A DNA stretch of 64,000 nucleotides from Chitinophagaceae bacterium (GCA_016710745.1 JADJVB010000012.1:124001-188000), one strand, 5' to 3'. Counted from the first letter of the stretch, positions 17,578-26,919 are shown. Numbers and translations are program-made. The notes: generated by a model from the letters alone, not told the origin.

Positions 17578-18456
17578 TTATTTCAGTTCGCCCCACATAT
17601 GCTGCACCAAACCGTCGGCCAGTCCTATTTTTGGTACATAAATTTGTCCGGCTCCTGCCCAGCGCATAGCATTGGTATAAATGAGCAGGGCGGGTACAAT
17701 AACGTCGGCCCGGTCCGCTTTCAGGTTAAACAATTGCATTCGCTCGGCCACCGTAACACTATTGAATTCGCGGTAATAGCTTTTTAACAGATCAAGGCTC
17801 ATAGGCCTTCCTTCTTTTGCTTTGCTCATAGTAAACACCTTGTTGATATTACCGCCACTGCCAATGGCCACCACTTCCTTTTGTCCTTTGGTTACTGTTT
17901 TGATGACCTCTTTCATCACTTCCCATGTTTTTTCGAGTACAGCTCCCTGTAAGAGCCTGATGGTGCCAATATTGAATGATTCCTTAAAGGTTAATACCCC
18001 GTTACTGAAAAACGACAGTTCGGTACTGCCGCCGCCAACGTCGAGGTACATATAACTATGGTCTTTATCGAGGGTTTCGGCAATATGGTTTTCAAAGATC
18101 AGTCCGGCTTCCATATCGCCGGTGATCACTTCAATGGTAATACCCGATTCGAGTTTCACTTTCCGGATAATATCAAGGGCGTTGGAAGCTTCCCGCATAG
18201 CGCTGGTGGCGCAGGCCCTGATCTGTTTCACCTGGTAGGCATCTGTCAAATGTTTAAATGCTTTCATGGTATCTAAAAGCATGCGTGTTTTTTCTTTGGA
18301 GATCAGCCCGGTTTCGAATACTTCAAAACCCAGCCGCAGCGGCACCCTGAACAGGTTTAGTTTGTTAAAGGAAGGGGTATTATTTTTATCCGTCGTTACT
18401 TCGGAAATCAGTAATCGGGCAGCGTTACTTCCTATGTCAATGGCGGCGAGTCTCAA
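17578..18456 (-). CDS. ppx: Ppx/GppA family exopolyphosphatase
   Basis: A 292-residue actin-fold phosphatase. The first phosphate loop is AAIDIGSNAARLLI at the N terminus, and the second is YLDVGGGSTELSFF near residue 145. It corresponds to the catalytic half of E. coli Ppx and lacks the C-terminal domain, the usual short form in Bacteroidota. It removes terminal phosphates from polyphosphate, or phosphate from pppGpp. It lies 81 bases after ppk1 on the same strand, so synthesis and breakdown of polyphosphate are probably co-transcribed. Confidence 0.9.
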   Translation of the reverse strand: MRLAAIDIGSNAARLLISEVTTDKNNTPSFNKLNLFRVPLRLGFEVFETGLISKEKTRMLLDTMKAFKHLTDAYQVKQIRACATSAMREASNALDIIRKVKLESGITIEVITGDMEAGLIFENHIAETLDKDHSYMYLDVGGGSTELSFFSNGVLTFKESFNIGTIRLLQGAVLEKTWEVMKEVIKTVTKGQKEVVAIGSGGNINKVFTMSKAKEGRPMSLDLLKSYYREFNSVTVAERMQLFNLKADRADVIVPALLIYTNAMRWAGAGQIYVPKIGLADGLVQHMWGELK

Positions 18457-18537
18457 ATTCGTTTGCTGGTTAAAGGTTTAATCTGTTTAGTCATCGAGAT
18501 GCGAAATTACGGATTAACGGGTTAACGAGACCGACGT

Positions 18538-19701
18538 TTATAATGATTTACGGTGCAGGTAGTTGTAGGTTTCAACCTGGCTACGTATTTTTTTATTATT
18601 TCCGGAGCTTACATACCGGTTTGAAAGATCATTGTCGAGAATTCTTGCTTTTACATTGCCTTCCAGTTGTATCTGTACAATGTCTTTTATTTCGTTTTGT
18701 ATTCCTTTTTCAAATATCGGACAGGCCACTTCTATACGATGATCAATATTCCGTACCATCCAGTCGGCCGAAGAAATAAAGGTTTTCTCTTTCCCCCCGT
18801 TATGGAATATCATGATCCTGCTGTGCTCCAGGTACTCATCCACTATACTAACGGCTTTTACCGGCTTTTTAAATTTGTCATTTTCGGTAAGCATGCAAAA
18901 AATACCCCGCACCACCATTTTTATGTCAACACCGGCCCTGGCTGCATCGTATAGTTTATTGATGAGTATCTCATCACTCAGCGAATTTAATTTGAGAATG
19001 ATGGACGCCGGTTTTCCTGCCTTTGCATTTTTTATTTCGCGGTTAATAAACTGAATTAATTGTTTGCGCATGCCAACCGGACTTACCAGTAAGGTTTTGC
19101 AGATCCTTAAAAAATGGATCCTCGTCTTGGGCTGTTCAAGGTAAGTGAATATGCGGTTTACGTCGGCCATGATATTCCGGTCGGAGGTCAGCAGGCAGGT
19201 ATCGCCATAAATTCTGGCTGTCTTTTCGTTGAGGTTGCCGGTACTTACAAATCCGTAGTGAATGGTACGGTTGTTTACCCGTTTTTTTATCAGGCATATC
19301 TTGGCGTGTATTTTCATATTGGCCACGCCCAGTAATACCTTTACGCCAGCTTCCTCCAGTTCTTCTTTCCATTCGAGATTGGCCTCTTCATCAAAACGGG
19401 CACGCAGTTCCAGCACCACGGTAACCTGTTTGCCATTTCGTACTGCATTGGTGAGTGTATTTATTATTTTAGAGCGGTCGGCCAAACGGTAACAGGTTAT
19501 TTTAATGCTTACCACATCAGGGTCAATGGCCGCTTCCCGCAGGAGGTCAATTACACTGTCGAATGAATGGTAGGGGAAATTCAGCAACACATCCTTTTCT
19601 AAAACTACTTTGGTTACACTGGTTACATTTTTTAATGCCGGGTGAACGAATGATTTTTTTCGAAGGCCTTTTTTCTGGAATACCGAGTCGGGGAAATTCA
19701 T
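18538..19701 (-). CDS. ppk1: Polyphosphate kinase 1, C-terminal part (frameshifted)
   Basis: This frame carries the PPK1 catalytic region: KIHAKICLI (the autophosphorylated His region), FVSTGNLNEKTARIYGDTCL, VRGIFCML and EHSRIMIFHNGG with ISSADWMVRN, the two HKD-like halves. The annotated ATG is internal. The frame is open upstream to about 19832 and reads GKPVRFVFDKSIDPSLLTYL, the normal PPK1 sequence that should follow the N-terminal fragment. Adding one base to the T5 run at 19834-19838 restores a 687-residue enzyme. The enzyme polymerises the gamma-phosphate of ATP into polyphosphate. Confidence 0.85.
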   Translation of the reverse strand: MNFPDSVFQKKGLRKKSFVHPALKNVTSVTKVVLEKDVLLNFPYHSFDSVIDLLREAAIDPDVVSIKITCYRLADRSKIINTLTNAVRNGKQVTVVLELRARFDEEANLEWKEELEEAGVKVLLGVANMKIHAKICLIKKRVNNRTIHYGFVSTGNLNEKTARIYGDTCLLTSDRNIMADVNRIFTYLEQPKTRIHFLRICKTLLVSPVGMRKQLIQFINREIKNAKAGKPASIILKLNSLSDEILINKLYDAARAGVDIKMVVRGIFCMLTENDKFKKPVKAVSIVDEYLEHSRIMIFHNGGKEKTFISSADWMVRNIDHRIEVACPIFEKGIQNEIKDIVQIQLEGNVKARILDNDLSNRYVSSGNNKKIRSQVETYNYLHRKSL

Positions 19702-19781
19702 AAAATCGACATAATTATGGATACGCCCCCCGGGGATCAGGTTATCTTTTTGCTGTAATCCAAGCCGCCTTACCAGGTAAG

Positions 19782-20600
19782 TCAGCAGCGACGGGTCAAT
19801 CGATTTATCAAAAACAAATCGAACCGGTTTTCCTTTTTCCGGTTTTTCAATCCTTTTTCAATTTTCTGGATCAACGAGGTTGAAATGTCATTATCAATAT
19901 CAATCTCTGCATCACGGGTTACTTTGATGATGTGCGAGGAGAACGTATCGTAACCGAAAAATGAAAATATGTTGGGCAGGCAAAAACGGATGATATCTTC
20001 CAGCAGGATAATATGGTGGTCTGCCTTTCTGGAGGGCAGGATAATAAACCGCGGCAACCGTCTTGTTGGAACCGATACCAGGGCAAATTTCTGTGGAATG
20101 CTCTTGTCTTTTTTCGACAGTTTGCAGGCCAGGTAAATAGATTTGTCGTTTAAAACCGGGAAAGCCTGGATACTTTCAATCATCAATGGAATGATATTGC
20201 TGCGGATCTCTTCATTAAAATAATCCAGGATAAACGCCTGTTGTGCCTTATTCAGCTGTTTATCATTGACCAGGTGGATCTTTTCTTTTTTAAGTTCCCG
20301 TAAAATCTCATTCCAGATGCGGTCAAATTCCTTTTGCTGCTCTATCACAATTTCCTGAATCTCTTCCAAAATCGCTGCAGGAGCCAACTCGAGGTGCATT
20401 TTCGATTTCTTTCCAAACTCAATCATCCGTTTTAAAGTGGCTACCCGCACCCTGAAAAATTCATCAAGGTTATTCGAAAAAATACCGAGGAACCGGATCC
20501 TTTCCCGGAGGGGCACGGTTTTATCTGCTGCTTCCTGCAATACTCTTTCATTAAACGACAACCAACTGATATCCCGGAATATGATCTTTCTTTTGTGCAA
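19782..20600 (-). CDS. ppk1: Polyphosphate kinase 1, N-terminal part (frameshifted)
   Basis: A 272-codon frame with the PPK1 N-terminal and head domains: FRDISWLSFNERVLQEAAD, LGIFSNNLDEFFRVRVA and the LPRFI and FSFFGYDTFSSHIIKVTRDAEID segments. After RKK the reading frame is wrong for about 17 residues and stops at TGA 19782-19784, while the correct PPK1 sequence continues in the +1 frame. The lesion is a missing base in a homopolymer (T5 at 19834-19838 on the given strand). The gene probably encodes one enzyme in the living cell. The N-terminal head domain controls oligomerisation in known PPK1 structures. Confidence 0.85.
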   Translation of the reverse strand: MHKRKIIFRDISWLSFNERVLQEAADKTVPLRERIRFLGIFSNNLDEFFRVRVATLKRMIEFGKKSKMHLELAPAAILEEIQEIVIEQQKEFDRIWNEILRELKKEKIHLVNDKQLNKAQQAFILDYFNEEIRSNIIPLMIESIQAFPVLNDKSIYLACKLSKKDKSIPQKFALVSVPTRRLPRFIILPSRKADHHIILLEDIIRFCLPNIFSFFGYDTFSSHIIKVTRDAEIDIDNDISTSLIQKIEKGLKNRKKENRFDLFLINRLTRRC

Positions 20601-20698
20601 ACTAATCGGATTTTAATGACCAAGGAGGCAAAAATAAGGGGTTCATTTATTTCGCAATAAAATATAATATTAAGTTTGTGTGAAAAATTCAGGCCCGT

Positions 20699-21190
20699 TT
20701 ACTTCGCTTTCATTTTTTCAATAATAGCGGTAGTGGAAAATCCTTCCAAAATCGGTACCATTTTTACTTCACCGCCATGGGCGATCACTTCTTTTGCTCC
20801 CACGATCTGGTCAAGCGTATAATCGCCGCCTTTGACTAATACATCAGGCATAATCGCTGTGATCAGCTTTGCCGGTGTGTCTTCGTCAAACAAAATGACG
20901 GCATCAACCATAACCAGTGAAGCCATGATCAGGGTTCGTGAGCCTTCGCTGTAAACCGGCCTGCTATCACCCTTCAACCTTTTTACCGATGCATCAGCAT
21001 TGAGGCCCACGATCAAAATATGCCCATACAAAGCGGCTTCGCCCAATGAGGCAATGTGGCCTTCGTGCAGCATATCGAAAACCCCGTTGGTAAAAACGAT
21101 CTTTTTATTGAGTAAACGCCAGCGGTTGAGCTGATGTTTTAACTCGGGCAGGGTATAGATCTTATTAGGTATGCTGCTGACGGATTTCAT
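20699..21190 (-). CDS. rfaE2: D-glycero-beta-D-manno-heptose 1-phosphate adenylyltransferase-like nucleotidyltransferase
   Basis: A 163-residue cytidylyltransferase-like fold enzyme. The nucleotide-binding motif is VFTNGVFDMLHEGHIASL (with the HxGH signature), followed by LIVGLNADASVKRLKGDSRP and, near the C terminus, GFSTTAIIEKM in place of the ISTT motif. Length and motifs match the stand-alone C-terminal half of HldE (RfaE2) that makes ADP-heptose for lipopolysaccharide core. No kinase half lies nearby. It overlaps the 3' end of the flippase-like gene by 26 bases on the same strand, so the two are co-transcribed and translationally coupled. Confidence 0.85.
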   Translation of the reverse strand: MKSVSSIPNKIYTLPELKHQLNRWRLLNKKIVFTNGVFDMLHEGHIASLGEAALYGHILIVGLNADASVKRLKGDSRPVYSEGSRTLIMASLVMVDAVILFDEDTPAKLITAIMPDVLVKGGDYTLDQIVGAKEVIAHGGEVKMVPILEGFSTTAIIEKMKAK

Positions 21191-22184
21191 CTTTTTTTCG
21201 GTTAATGTAAGGTAAAAAAAGCAAACAGGCTACCCCGGTAATAATAACAATACCGGTTGAAACGCCCCAGATCAGCCAGCCGAGCGCATTTCCGAGCGGA
21301 CTGGCAATACCGTAGATCAGGAGGGTTTCCATAACAAAAAAAGGAAACCAGCCAATGCCTCCGGGCGATGCGATCATGGCCAGTGTGGCCAGTGTAAGTA
21401 CCGAAAAAGCAGCTTTAATATCCAGGTGCGCCGTGCCTTCCATTGCCCGGAAACCAATATATATCTGCAACAGGTAAAGTGCCCAGATCAACAACGTCAT
21501 CAACAGAAAAAGTTTTTTCTTTTTCAGTTTAACAATGGTTTTAAATCCTTCAAAAATGCCTTTGATGATGTTTTTGATTCGTTGAATCAGTTTGTTTTCG
21601 GGAAATTTCCTGAGCAGCAATTTAATGCCTGCAAGCAAAATAAGCAGGGCCGATGCCGATATCAACAGGTAAACCCATATCGGTAGTCCCGAACCGCTGC
21701 TGATCGCAATAATTTTATCCTTGATGTATATGCCAATAACGTCTATCTGAATGATGACCGTTAAGCCGATGAAAATGACAAAACATAGCAGGTCGAACGT
21801 GCGCTCAACGATGATGGTACCTACCAGTTTATCAACTTTCAGTTTTTCATAACGGGCCAAAAAAGTACATTTTAAAATTTCGCCCAGGCGGGGGATGGCC
21901 GAATTGGCCAGGTACCCAACCATAACTACTGAAAATACATTTTTTAAAGAGGGTTTATATCCTAGAGGTTCCATCAGGTATTTCCAGCGAATGGCCCTGA
22001 ACAAATGACTAAACAGCGACATAAATACGATCGGAACGATCAACCAGTAGTTGGCGCTTTTGAAAGCACTGGCAAAATCGCGCTGTTCATCAGCCGACAT
22101 ATCTTTTAGCTGCCACCATACTAAAAAGATACCGGCACCTAAAAACAACAGGTATTTAAATATGGCTGATACACGTTTGCGCAT
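21165..22184 (-). CDS. Lysylphosphatidylglycerol-synthase-TM / flippase-like membrane protein
   Basis: A 339-residue polytopic inner-membrane protein with about eight helices and the UPF0104 (LPG_synthase_TM) signature: FRAIRWKYLMEPLGY, then VGYLANSAIPRLGEILKC, then the VERTFDLLCFV helix and the late ASPGGIGWFPFF segment. It lacks the aminoacyl-transfer domain of MprF, so it matches the flippase-like form thought to move lipids. It is upstream of, and overlaps, the heptose adenylyltransferase gene, pointing to an envelope lipid or LPS role. The substrate is not identifiable from sequence. Confidence 0.87.
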   Translation of the reverse strand: MRKRVSAIFKYLLFLGAGIFLVWWQLKDMSADEQRDFASAFKSANYWLIVPIVFMSLFSHLFRAIRWKYLMEPLGYKPSLKNVFSVVMVGYLANSAIPRLGEILKCTFLARYEKLKVDKLVGTIIVERTFDLLCFVIFIGLTVIIQIDVIGIYIKDKIIAISSGSGLPIWVYLLISASALLILLAGIKLLLRKFPENKLIQRIKNIIKGIFEGFKTIVKLKKKKLFLLMTLLIWALYLLQIYIGFRAMEGTAHLDIKAAFSVLTLATLAMIASPGGIGWFPFFVMETLLIYGIASPLGNALGWLIWGVSTGIVIITGVACLLFLPYINRKKDEIRQQHT

Positions 22185-22253
22185 AATGACCTACAAAGTA
22201 CGAAGGGAACTTTGTTTTGTTTAAAGAATTTGAAATAAAATTTGTCATGCCGG

Positions 22254-23102
22254 TTAATCTGCTAACAGCAAATTATCAATTAACCGCACGTCCCCCAAAA
22301 AAGCCGCGGCAAGCGCTGTTAATTTTGTCTCACCGTTCCAGCTTTCTAAAATCTCCAGGTTATCGGCATTGGCAATTTCGATATAGTCTACTGTAAATCC
22401 GCCATCGGTTAATTTTTGAGCTGCCCGTTTTTTAAGCTTGTTTAGATCGCCGGTTTGCAGGTTCGTTTTTATATCGGTTAAGGTTTCATAAATTTTCGGT
22501 GCCCGGGCCCTGTCTTTGGCCGACAGCCGAACATTTCGGCTGCTCATGGCCAAACCGTCATTTTCCCGAAGGGTAGGGCAGATGTGCAATGCACAGTTCG
22601 ATTTCTTTAGTTCGATCAGTTTTTTGATTACCATACATTGTTGGTAATCTTTTTGTCCGAGAAATAATTCATGAGGTTGAACGATGTCGAGTAACCGGTG
22701 TACAACCAGGCAAACGCCCTGGAAATGGCCGGGCCTGAATTCCCCTTCGAGCACCGTTTCGAGATAACCCAATGGATAATGTTCTGCATCTATGGTTCCC
22801 TGCGGGTACATTTCGGCAACCGAAGGCATAAATAAAATATCGCATCCGGCTTTTTCAAGTTGGTCAATATCCTGTTCAATGGTTGACGGGTATTTTTCAA
22901 AATCTTGTTTATCGTTAAACTGGGCCGGATTAACAAAAATGCTGCAAACCGACAGGTCGTTTATTTTTTTTGAAGCCTGTACCAGCGAAATATGCCCTTG
23001 ATGCAGGGCTCCCATGGTTGGAACAAAGCCAATACGATTGCCCTGTTGCCTGATTTTGGCGAGGTAAGCCGACAGCGCCGCGGCCTTCTTATATAATATC
23101 AT
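22254..23102 (-). CDS. panC: Pantothenate synthetase (pantoate--beta-alanine ligase)
   Basis: A 282-residue enzyme joining pantoate and beta-alanine with ATP. Motifs: GFVPTMGALHQGHISLV (HIGH-type nucleotide site), FVNPAQFNDKQDFEKYP, LEGEFRPGHFQGVCLVVHRL, FLGQKDYQQCMVI and the KMSKS-equivalent MSSRNVRLS. I chose the ATG at 23100-23102 (MILYKKAAAL) because family members begin about there; a longer frame to 23171 would run into the divergent promoter of the next gene. It is divergent from the glycogen-synthase-like gene, a common Bacteroidota arrangement. Confidence 0.95.
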   Translation of the reverse strand: MILYKKAAALSAYLAKIRQQGNRIGFVPTMGALHQGHISLVQASKKINDLSVCSIFVNPAQFNDKQDFEKYPSTIEQDIDQLEKAGCDILFMPSVAEMYPQGTIDAEHYPLGYLETVLEGEFRPGHFQGVCLVVHRLLDIVQPHELFLGQKDYQQCMVIKKLIELKKSNCALHICPTLRENDGLAMSSRNVRLSAKDRARAPKIYETLTDIKTNLQTGDLNKLKKRAAQKLTDGGFTVDYIEIANADNLEILESWNGETKLTALAAAFLGDVRLIDNLLLAD

Positions 23103-23160
23103 AGTCGTTTCAATTACGGTCTGATTGCCGTTGGAATCCGGTTTTCCGGAATAAATATCG

Positions 23161-23168
23161 TACTTTTG
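23161..23168 (+). promoter_or_regulatory. -7 box (TACTTTTG) for the glycogen-synthase-like gene
   Basis: An exact TAnnTTTG match about 40 bases before the start codon, in the panC divergent intergenic region. I see no TTG at the ideal upstream spacing. Confidence 0.5.
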
Positions 23169-23209
23169 CACTCCCTTTATAACATATTACGGCAACAAAC
23201 AACATGTAA

Positions 23210-24022
23210 ATGAGTACAAAGAAAAGAATTTTATTTATTGCAAATGAAATGTCACCTTATCTGGAACTTACCGATTTTGCAGAAATAGTGAACAAGCTTG
23301 CCATAAAATCGAATGACAGCGGGATGGAAGTTCGTTGTATTATGCCCAGGTTTGGTGTGATCAATGAAAGGAGGCACCGGTTGCATGAAGTGGTTCGGCT
23401 TTCAGGTATTAATGTAACCATTGATAACGACGATTACCCCCTGATCATTAAAGTTGCTTCTTTACCCAATGCCCGGCTTCAGATTTATTTTTTGGATAAT
23501 GACGATTACTTTAAACGGAAATCGATCTATACCGACGATAAAGATCAGTGGTTTGACGATAATGGATTGAGAACCGTTTTATTTTGCAAGGGCGCCCTGG
23601 AAACAGTAAAAAAATTCGGTTGGCCTCCCGATATTATTCATTGCAGCGGCTGGATGACCGGCCTGATACCCATGTTCATCAAAAATGCGTATAAAAAAGA
23701 ACCCGTTTTCAGCAACAGTAAGGTTGTGTATACGATAGGACAAAACACCTTTAAAGAAAAACTGGAAAAGGATTTTTTAAAAATGGCGACCATCAATGAC
23801 TATGTTACAAAAAAAGAACTGGAGCCATTTAAAGATATCAATAACTCGGCCTTATTTGCCGGTGGTGCAAGTTTTGCCGATGCCATTACTTTTGGTGCCG
23901 AAAAGGTAGAAAAGAAACTGGTAGACCAGTTTTCGAAAATCAAGGGCAAAAAAATTCTAAAGTATGACGCCGAAAGTGATTTAACAGACTATTTGCAATT
24001 GTATGCCGATCTTGCGAAATAG
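23210..24022 (+). CDS. Glycogen/starch-synthase-like protein, N-terminal GT5 domain only
   Basis: A 270-residue protein matching only the N-terminal catalytic domain of glycogen synthase: ILFIANEMSPYLELTDFAEI, where the second-strand GGL of true synthases is replaced by ELTDFAE, then VRCIMPRFGVINERRHRLHE and PPDIIHCSGWMTGLIPMFIK. The second GT-B domain, which carries most ADP-glucose contacts, is missing, so ordinary glucan synthesis is doubtful. This short form recurs in Bacteroidota next to panC and a DUF4270 gene. It lies 32 bases before the DUF4270 gene and is probably in one operon with it. The real role is unknown. Confidence 0.82.
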   Translation: MSTKKRILFIANEMSPYLELTDFAEIVNKLAIKSNDSGMEVRCIMPRFGVINERRHRLHEVVRLSGINVTIDNDDYPLIIKVASLPNARLQIYFLDNDDYFKRKSIYTDDKDQWFDDNGLRTVLFCKGALETVKKFGWPPDIIHCSGWMTGLIPMFIKNAYKKEPVFSNSKVVYTIGQNTFKEKLEKDFLKMATINDYVTKKELEPFKDINNSALFAGGASFADAITFGAEKVEKKLVDQFSKIKGKKILKYDAESDLTDYLQLYADLAK

Positions 24023-24054
24023 AAAATTGAGAAGCCTTTCATAAAAATATTATT

Positions 24055-25566
24055 GTGCAAAAACGAATTCTACCGGTAGCCCTTGTTGCTATTTTCTTAA
24101 TTATATTTATTGGTTTCAGTTGTACCAAGCTCGATACCACTGATATCGGCAGCGACCTGTTGCCCGCCGTAGACAATGTAAATACATTCGACACGTTGAT
24201 GACTATCAATTCCAGCCAGGGTTTTTTTAGCGATTCCACTTTTATATACAAATCAGAAGATATGGCACTGGGTGCCATCAATAACGACCCGTTATTTGGT
24301 AAAACCAATGCACACGTGTATGTTCAGTTTAAGCCGCCTTATTATCCTTACTCCTTTGCTCAATTTTTAGATACGCTGGCAGGGTTGGACTCTGTTGTGC
24401 TTTGCTTAAAATACCGTGGCTACTGGGGTGATAGCAACCAATTGGTTCGGTTGGAAGTGAAGGAAGTGGTTGACAATATGTTCAGGGATTCAGTCTTTAA
24501 AATTAATTACAATAATTATACAGCAAACACCGGGATCACGTTAGGCGTTAAAGACGTTGATATCAGGAGGATGAAGGATACCTTTAAATTTAACAATGGC
24601 CGGGATGCCGTTGTCAACCAGATCAGGATCAAACTGGATATGTCGAGTACCTGGGTTCAAAATTTATTTAACCGTGATACCCTGGCCGCTAATCCTGGCA
24701 ATAATGCATTCCTGAACGACTCGATCTACAGGCGGTTTTATAATGGCATCGGCATTTTTGCAAATGGTGGTGGTAATGCATTGCTTTATGTTAATATTGC
24801 CGACACATCATCGAAGATAGAAGTGCACTATAAGCGGAAAAGAGCCGGCAAAATCGATTCGGTTTACGCCTCCCTGGTGATGAATGCATCATCGAGTCCG
24901 GTAGCTGCTAATGCACCGGTTTCAAATGCGGCGAATAGTATTGTTCGTGCCCGGGCCGGGTACCCGGTTTCAAATCCGCTGTCCACTGAGCAATATTTGC
25001 AAACATCCCCTGGTTCTTTTGTAAATCTTGATATTCCCGGGCTGTCCGGTTTAGATAACAGAATCATACATCGCGCCGAACTGATCGTTGAGCAGCTGCC
25101 ACCGCTGGATGCGTTTGACGAAACCTTTTCGCCGCCTGGTTTTTTATATGTTGACCTGAAGGATACCGGTTCTACCACAAGATGGAAGCCCATTTATACC
25201 GATCTGAACCCGGCGCTTTACTATAATCCCGATAGCAAGTCATTTTTAGATCCGTTTTTGCCCAGCCAGATCGATTTTAGTTATTTCGGCGGTTTCGTTA
25301 GGCAAAAGACAGATCCATTGGGTACTCCCAGGAAATTTTATAATATCAATATTTCAAAGTACGTACAATCAATTGTTACCAGGCATATTGGTAATTACCA
25401 ACTGCGGCTGTATGCACCGTTTAACCTGTATTACCCGTTTATGTCGAGTGGGTACACCACGTATAATAACAATATGGCGTATGGCCGGATCAAAATCGGT
25501 AGTGGCTCGCATCCCAATAAAGACTACCGCCTTAAGCTCAGAATTATCTATTCAAAAATTAAATAG
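24055..25566 (+). CDS. DUF4270 family surface lipoprotein
   Basis: A 503-residue lipoprotein starting at GTG 24055. The hydrophobic signal ends in the lipobox IGFSC with Cys at about residue 23, followed by TKLDTTDIGSDLLP, the hallmark of DUF4270. The rest is a beta-rich Asp/Asn-containing domain with late strands such as FYNINISKYVQSIVT. DUF4270 proteins are restricted to Bacteroidota; their function is not established. The gene follows the short glycogen-synthase-like gene and is ended by a strong hairpin at 25585-25612. Confidence 0.88.
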   Translation: MQKRILPVALVAIFLIIFIGFSCTKLDTTDIGSDLLPAVDNVNTFDTLMTINSSQGFFSDSTFIYKSEDMALGAINNDPLFGKTNAHVYVQFKPPYYPYSFAQFLDTLAGLDSVVLCLKYRGYWGDSNQLVRLEVKEVVDNMFRDSVFKINYNNYTANTGITLGVKDVDIRRMKDTFKFNNGRDAVVNQIRIKLDMSSTWVQNLFNRDTLAANPGNNAFLNDSIYRRFYNGIGIFANGGGNALLYVNIADTSSKIEVHYKRKRAGKIDSVYASLVMNASSSPVAANAPVSNAANSIVRARAGYPVSNPLSTEQYLQTSPGSFVNLDIPGLSGLDNRIIHRAELIVEQLPPLDAFDETFSPPGFLYVDLKDTGSTTRWKPIYTDLNPALYYNPDSKSFLDPFLPSQIDFSYFGGFVRQKTDPLGTPRKFYNINISKYVQSIVTRHIGNYQLRLYAPFNLYYPFMSSGYTTYNNNMAYGRIKIGSGSHPNKDYRLKLRIIYSKIK

Positions 25567-25584
25567 GCAAACGTAAAAAAAATT

Positions 25585-25612
25585 AAAGTCCCCGGAATTT
25601 TTCGGGGACTTT
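25585..25612 (+). terminator. Terminator after the DUF4270 gene
   Basis: A 10-bp perfect stem AAAGTCCCCG/CGGGGACTTT (25585-25594 with 25603-25612), starting 18 bases after the DUF4270 stop. Its last bases overlap the -33 element of the metK promoter. Confidence 0.88.
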
Positions 25613-25641
25613 GTTCATTAACCTATACAACCTTATCTTTG
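25611..25641 (+). promoter_or_regulatory. metK promoter
   Basis: TTG at 25611-25613, then 20 bases, then TATCTTTG at 25634-25641: an exact Bacteroidota housekeeping promoter. The expected transcript start is only about 12-14 bases before the metK ATG at 25660, so there is no room for a riboswitch. Confidence 0.75.
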
Positions 25642-25659
25642 CAATCTTAAAAAAAAAGT

Positions 25660-26919
25660 ATGTCATATTTATTTACTTCAGAGTCGGTTAGTGAAGGACA
25701 TCCCGATAAAGTTGCTGACCAGATCAGTGACGCCTTAATTGATAATTTTTTAGCTTTTGATCCTACCAGTAAAGTAGCCTGCGAAACCCTGGTAACAACC
25801 GGACAGGTGGTTTTGGCAGGAGAAGTAAAAAGCAAAGCCTATCTCGATGTACAGGAAATTGCCCGTGGCGTGATCCGAAAAATTGGATACACCAAAAGTG
25901 AGTATATGTTTGAAGCCAATTCATGTGGTATTCTGTCTGCCATTCATGAACAATCGGGCGATATTAACCAGGGCGTTGACCGTAAGAAAAAAGAAGAGCA
26001 GGGTGCCGGCGATCAGGGTATGATGTTTGGATATGCCACCAACGAAACAGAAAATTACATGCCATTGGCATTAGACCTGGCGCATTATATTTTAATTGAG
26101 TTGGCCGCAGTACGCCGGGAGAATAAGCAGATCAAATACCTGCGCCCCGATGCAAAAAGCCAGGTTACCTTAGAGTACGATGATAACAATAATCCGGTAA
26201 GGATCGAAGCCATTGTAGTATCTACTCAGCATGATGATTTTGCAGCCGATGAGAAGATGCTGGCAAAAATCAAGAAAGACATCATCAATATTGTGATACC
26301 CAGGGTAAGGGCCAAGTATCCAAAATACGACCACCTGTTCAATAATAAAATAAAGTACCACATTAACCCAACGGGTAAGTTTGTTATTGGTGGGCCGCAT
26401 GGCGACACCGGTTTAACAGGCCGTAAGATCATTGTGGATACTTACGGTGGAAAAGGTGCCCATGGTGGTGGCGCTTTCAGCGGCAAGGATCCCAGCAAGG
26501 TAGATCGCAGCGCTGCCTATGCAACACGTCATATAGCCAAGAATTTAGTGGCAGCAGGTTTGTGTACCGAAGTGCTGGTACAGGTTTCTTACGCCATTGG
26601 AGTGGCGAAGCCAACCAGTATCAATGTGGTAACTTATGGTACTGCAAAAGTAAAATTAACCGACGGACAAATTGCGGAGAAAGTGATGAAGATGCCTTGT
26701 TTTGATATGCGCCCTTATTTTATAGAGCAACGTTTAAAACTGCGTAACCCCATGTACAGCGAAACGGCAGCCTATGGCCATATGGGGCGTAAAAACGAAA
26801 TTGTAGAAAAAATATTTACCTCGCCTTATGGCAAATCAATAAAAAAGAAAGTAGAGTTATTTACCTGGGAGAAACTGGATGCGGTGAAAGAAGTGAAGAA
26901 AGTGTTTGGATTGAAATAA
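25660..26919 (+). CDS. metK: S-adenosylmethionine synthetase
   Basis: A 419-residue enzyme that makes SAM from methionine and ATP. Motifs in order: ESVSEGHPDKVADQISDAL (ATP-binding His), GAGDQGMMFGYATNET (the flexible-loop hexapeptide region), KFVIGGPHGDTGLTGRKII and the phosphate loop GGGAFSGKDPSKVDRSAAY. It has family length, is cytosolic and has its own promoter. It is ended by a strong bidirectional hairpin at 26946-26978 shared with the convergent gene. Confidence 0.98.
   Translation: MSYLFTSESVSEGHPDKVADQISDALIDNFLAFDPTSKVACETLVTTGQVVLAGEVKSKAYLDVQEIARGVIRKIGYTKSEYMFEANSCGILSAIHEQSGDINQGVDRKKKEEQGAGDQGMMFGYATNETENYMPLALDLAHYILIELAAVRRENKQIKYLRPDAKSQVTLEYDDNNNPVRIEAIVVSTQHDDFAADEKMLAKIKKDIINIVIPRVRAKYPKYDHLFNNKIKYHINPTGKFVIGGPHGDTGLTGRKIIVDTYGGKGAHGGGAFSGKDPSKVDRSAAYATRHIAKNLVAAGLCTEVLVQVSYAIGVAKPTSINVVTYGTAKVKLTDGQIAEKVMKMPCFDMRPYFIEQRLKLRNPMYSETAAYGHMGRKNEIVEKIFTSPYGKSIKKKVELFTWEKLDAVKEVKKVFGLK

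Noticed and set aside
25642..25659. SAM riboswitch before metK
   Set aside because: The promoter leaves only about a dozen transcribed bases before the start codon.
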